This document shows positions 60,852-64,000 of a stretch of DNA of 64,000 nt, in pieces. A program made the translations under genes and the position numbers. The stretch spans positions 20,088,831-20,152,830 of the forward strand of contig CM051005.1 in assembly GCA_027704905.1 (NCBI GenBank), read 5' to 3'. This stretch comes from Muraenolepis orangiensis. Taxonomy: Eukaryota; Chordata; Actinopteri; Gadiformes; Muraenolepididae. Position 1 is the first letter of the stretch. Each line of letters starts with the position of its first letter. Below the pieces are notes generated by a model. It made no database searches, was not told the origin of the DNA, and saw only the letters and a program-made list of their open reading frames with translations.

Positions 60852-63800
60852 ATGAACAAACTACCGCAACCTATAACAGGACCTGTGTCTGTCCCACACC
60901 CCGCCCCCTCCCCTGGACTCACACAGGTAAGCACCAGTGATGCTATTAAAAATGGAATTTGTGTTTGCATATGAATGTTAATGTGCAGTCAACTCACACC
61001 AGTTCCTCACCGATCTGTCCCAACCAGGCTACCTATGCCACTGGACAGCCGCCTTCTCTCGTTTTTGCAACCCCGCCTCCTCCACAAATGAACTCGGCTC
61101 CGCAACCAAGACAGGTATAGTCTATTTGTTTTTTATCACGTTTATTATTATTAGCCTCTGGAATGGTTCCCCATCACTTTATCCCAGGTCTGGACTTTCA
61201 CATGTATTTCTCACTGGGTTGCATTTTGCGGTATTGCTTGCTGTCTGTGCCCATTGTTTTCCTCTTCCTTTCCTTCTTGCTGTCAATCTTGACTTCTTGC
61301 TTCTCTTTTTGCTGTCCTCCCAGTTTGCTGCAGGGCCCCGTGCTTTACACCAACAGGTACTTGTGTGCGTGTGTGTGATCAGATTATCGCTGCCACCAAG
61401 TGCCCCACATGCTCAGTCCCAGAAAATGTCTGTTTTTCAGTTTACGTCATTTATATGCCCGAGTTTGAGTATAGTTTATAGTATAGCATATAATAGGTAT
61501 TATATAGTGTGGTTTCTAGAATAGTATTGTAGGAATTTCATACTGTGGGAGGGAACGTCACGAGTAAGCATTCCATTGTACTGTGCCAATAAAAATCATC
61601 TTGAATGTTGAATTAGCTCTGCCGTCAAAATTGCCATGAATTTGGCCGCCTGTGAGGGAATGTATTCACGCATTTATATAAAATGACCCACTTGAGTTAT
61701 TACTAAAGTGTATTGATGAGCCTGATGACAGATGGTCTCTGGTGCCTTGAGAGCCGTGCACACTCTTATTCTTCTTCCTTTTCAACTTATCTCACTCCTC
61801 CTCTCTTGCTTTTCTTGCTCAAATATTGTGCGGCTGAAGGGCGGATACAGAGCACTACAGGTAACTGACTTCCCTCTCCCCACCAAACCACTTATGTTTT
61901 ACTCTGGGAGACTTGAAATTTAACTCTGGGAGAAATGAAATTGAATACATATCTAGACATGGTGCAACCCGAGTACTGCTCACCTCAGTTGCTGTAGGTG
62001 CTGTGCAGCTCTTGGGTGAGCTAGCGTGTATTTGCCGCCGCATGAGCAAAACAACCATATAACTTCACATACCCGATTGAGCATTCTACATGTGCTGCTT
62101 ATAATGTGAACCGGGAATGTGCTATGCCTGTTTGTTAATTGTTTGTCCGTCTACCCCCCCCCCCCCCCCCCCCCCCTTTCCCTCTGTGTCCACCAGCCTT
62201 ATTACCCAACCCGGCCAGCAATGCCAACCAGTTCTCCCAGGGTCCAGACCAGCAGTGGCCCGCGGCCTGTGGGACCCACTCATGTTTACCCTACCGGTTC
62301 ACAGATGATGATGATCCCCCAGCAGCAGATCTCCTTTGCTGGCTCCCCGCAGGGCTATTTCCTCCCTCCTGGACAGGTTGGTTTATACTTGGAATCACTC
62401 GCAAAAGCCATGTAACATGTATTGCAGATCGTTTCAGCAGCAGGGTTCTTGATTGTGTAGTGGCTTCTCTGACCCCAATGATTATTTTTTGTCTTGTCTG
62501 TGGTGTGGGTTATTATGTATTCAGAGTATCTGTAGACTCTATTGCTTTTGCAATTCTGGCACACATATTTTGATCCCCGTTGATTAGATTCAAAAAGTTG
62601 CATACTATTTTGCACATAGGGGGCACTACAATTCACGGTCAAACGTTCAGCCCGGCCCCCCCAGATGGACCAACATTTCTTAAACTTGGTATTTAGGCAT
62701 TATTTCACATGCTGAACATTTTTGCCTCTTTGAACCATAAAGAACGGCAGGATCGATTTTTCTGTTAAGTGCCAATGTTGGTAAAATAAGATTCACTGAA
62801 CCAAAGAGTTTGAGAATCAGGACTGGGTTTATTTCGTGGTCTCATGTTTTCTAAATTAGAAAAATTGTTTAGTGTGCCAAGCATTAGTGAAATTACAGCA
62901 AAATGTGTTTAGCTGTAGGTGACTCTGTGAACCTCTTAATGTGTCCATTTCCATATCTTTCAATTCTGCAGTATCGTCAACCTCAATACATGGCTCCTAC
63001 TCCACAGTACCCTGTGACAAGCGGCACTGCGGGCTTCTTTCCTGGGACTAGCCCTGCTGAATACCCAGCTTATGGTAAGAGTCTCTGCTCAGGACAAACA
63101 CCTGCCAAGCACAACCACAGCCATGGGACATTTTCAACCCTTTTCCCAAAGATGTAGGTGCTTTTATGCAGGTGAACACCTGCGTATGGTTTTGGCCCAC
63201 ATGGTTGCATTGGAGGTGTCGTGGCCTTTGCCTGGCAGGCTTGTGTTTGTAATGCTTCTCTGGTTTGTTGGTACTGAGGTTTGGCTTGACTCTGCTTCTC
63301 AGTCTGTGTTCTTTCAATCTGCGGTCTCACCGAGACACAGCCCGTAACACCCTGCTCCCTCTGGTTTCCTCTCATTAACTCATTCTGCGTCTGTCTCTTC
63401 CTGCCCTCCCTCCTTTCTCTTGCCTCCCTCCTCCCGACCCTTGCACCCTTTACTCTACTTTGCCACGTTGGTTCAGAGCCCTCTCATGCTGCGCGGGAGA
63501 GGCGGGGTTGTGGGGGGAGAGGCGGCGGGCGTGAGAACGGCCGTCTCTCTCTCCATGGCACTGCTCTCGCCCCCCAGCGCTACCCCGGTGAGTAGTGTGC
63601 GTGTTCTGTGTGCGTGCGTGTGTGTGTAGTTGTGCTTTGGGTCAGCTTGCTTCAGTTGCAGAACTCTTGTGGGCCCCTGTCTACGGTGGCTCCTTTGATT
63701 GATGCCTGTGGAATTTGGTCTATTGATTTGGGTCGGCCTGCAGATACATGCTTTTGTAGTAGGGCTGGGCAATGATTGTACCATTTTTGTATCAATAGTT

Positions 63801-64000
63801 ATTGTTTCCCATAGTTTGTTTCTATTATGAGCGAAATATGATCGTTTTGAAACTAGTATTTTTAAGGTTTAGAGAAACTGAAAGGTTTATTAAATTGTTT
63901 TTCAGCTGGGGCGTACTATCCAGCACAGCCTCAGTTCTCTCAAACTGTCCAGCCTACACCGGTCATCATCACCCCCACCCAGCCACCGCAACAAGCCCCG
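60852..64000 (+). CDS. eif4g1: Eif4g1, translation initiation scaffold (5' part)
   Basis: Seven coding exons are seen, the last cut by the window: 60852-60926, 61028-61114, 61324-61356, 61840-61860, 62197-62376, 62972-63074 and 63906-64000 and beyond. The start MNKLPQPITGPVSV..PAPSPGLTQ matches the eIF4GI N-terminus (MNKAPQ..). It continues with QPRQ, HVYPTGSQMMMIPQQQISFA, QYMAPTPQYPV, GFFPGTSPAEY and AGAYYPAQ, all as in eIF4G1. eIF4G1 bridges eIF4E, eIF4A, eIF3 and PABP on mRNA caps. This part is the low-complexity N-terminus ahead of the PABP-binding site. Exons of 33 and 21 nt are unusually small and both are multiples of three, so they may be alternatively spliced. A candidate cassette exon lies at 63477-63587. 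Confidence 0.95.
61500..61612 (+). repeat. LINE-tail fragment in eif4g1 intron
   Basis: It contains AGGAATTTCATACTGTGGGA, AGTAAGCATTCCATTGTACT and CTTGAATGTTGAAT, the plus-sense counterpart of the tail at 30650-30760. Confidence 0.7.
63477..63587 (+). CDS. eif4g1: Candidate cassette exon of eif4g1 (Arg/Gly-rich)
   Basis: A pyrimidine-rich tract and TTGGTTCAG precede it, and a consensus donor CCCG|GTGAGT follows. The 111-nt segment keeps the flanking phase (1 to 1) and is open: SHAARERRGCGGRGGGRENG and RLSLHGTALAPQRYP are encoded between the TAYG and AGAYYP exons. I do not recognise the peptide from eIF4G1 proteins. It could be a lineage-specific alternative exon or a chance open GC-rich segment. 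Confidence 0.4.

Overview
This window is a stretch of vertebrate nuclear genome, almost certainly a ray-finned (teleost) fish. All genes are intron-containing with GT-AG boundaries, and the proteins are vertebrate orthologues. Very long (TG)n/(CA)n tracts, L2-type LINE fragments, tRNA-derived SINEs, a hAT transposon and a Ty3/Gypsy fragment are all typical of teleosts. I rebuilt the genes by joining exons whose splice phases agree. Every complete gene closes in frame at close to the length known for its family.

Layout from left to right. (1) 1-3.4 kb: the 3' end of a THAP4-like gene (nitrobindin-like domain, + strand) with one exon locally duplicated and apparently damaged. (2) 4.7-11.1 kb: bok (BCL2 family, - strand, 213 aa), whose large second intron holds a LINE remnant and a minisatellite made from its own splice acceptor. 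(3) 11.1-17.3 kb: gene-poor, with a 68-bp perfect palindrome and two TG tracts of almost 200 bp. (4) 17.4-20.3 kb: elovl1 (fatty-acid elongase, + strand, 305 aa). (5) 20.3-24.2 kb: a tandem duplication of the 3' end of cdc20, one copy split by a LINE insertion. (6) 24.2-27.7 kb: cdc20 (- strand, 495 aa), head-to-head with (7) ppp1r7 at 28.4-33.8 kb (+ strand, 345 aa). (8) 34.3-37.7 kb: nested retroelements with a recognisable 7-bp target duplication. (9) 38.0-43.7 kb: ubxn7 (+ strand, 539 aa). (10) 47.5-53.8 kb: serotransferrin (+ strand, 687 aa, 17 exons, TATA box). (11) 54.5-58.6 kb: a degenerate hAT transposase inside a Ty3/Gypsy gag remnant, then a LINE tail. (12) 58.6-64 kb: the 5' part of eif4g1 (+ strand), running off the window.

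The genes do not form a functional operon-like unit. Their order looks like a teleost mixture of ancestral linkage groups: THAP4/BOK/PPP1R7 are together on human 2q37, ELOVL1/CDC20 on 1p34, and UBXN7/EIF4G1 on 3q. cdc20 and ppp1r7 share a divergent intergenic region of about 1 kb and could be co-regulated; both products act in mitosis.

I found no undescribed gene system. The most informative observations are structural: a splice acceptor copied into a tandem array, a hairpin with a paralogous copy lacking it nearby, retroelements nested three deep, a phase-compatible candidate cassette exon in eif4g1, and substitutions at functional motifs in Cdc20 (KEN to KET) and transferrin (N-lobe anion-binding Arg to Lys).
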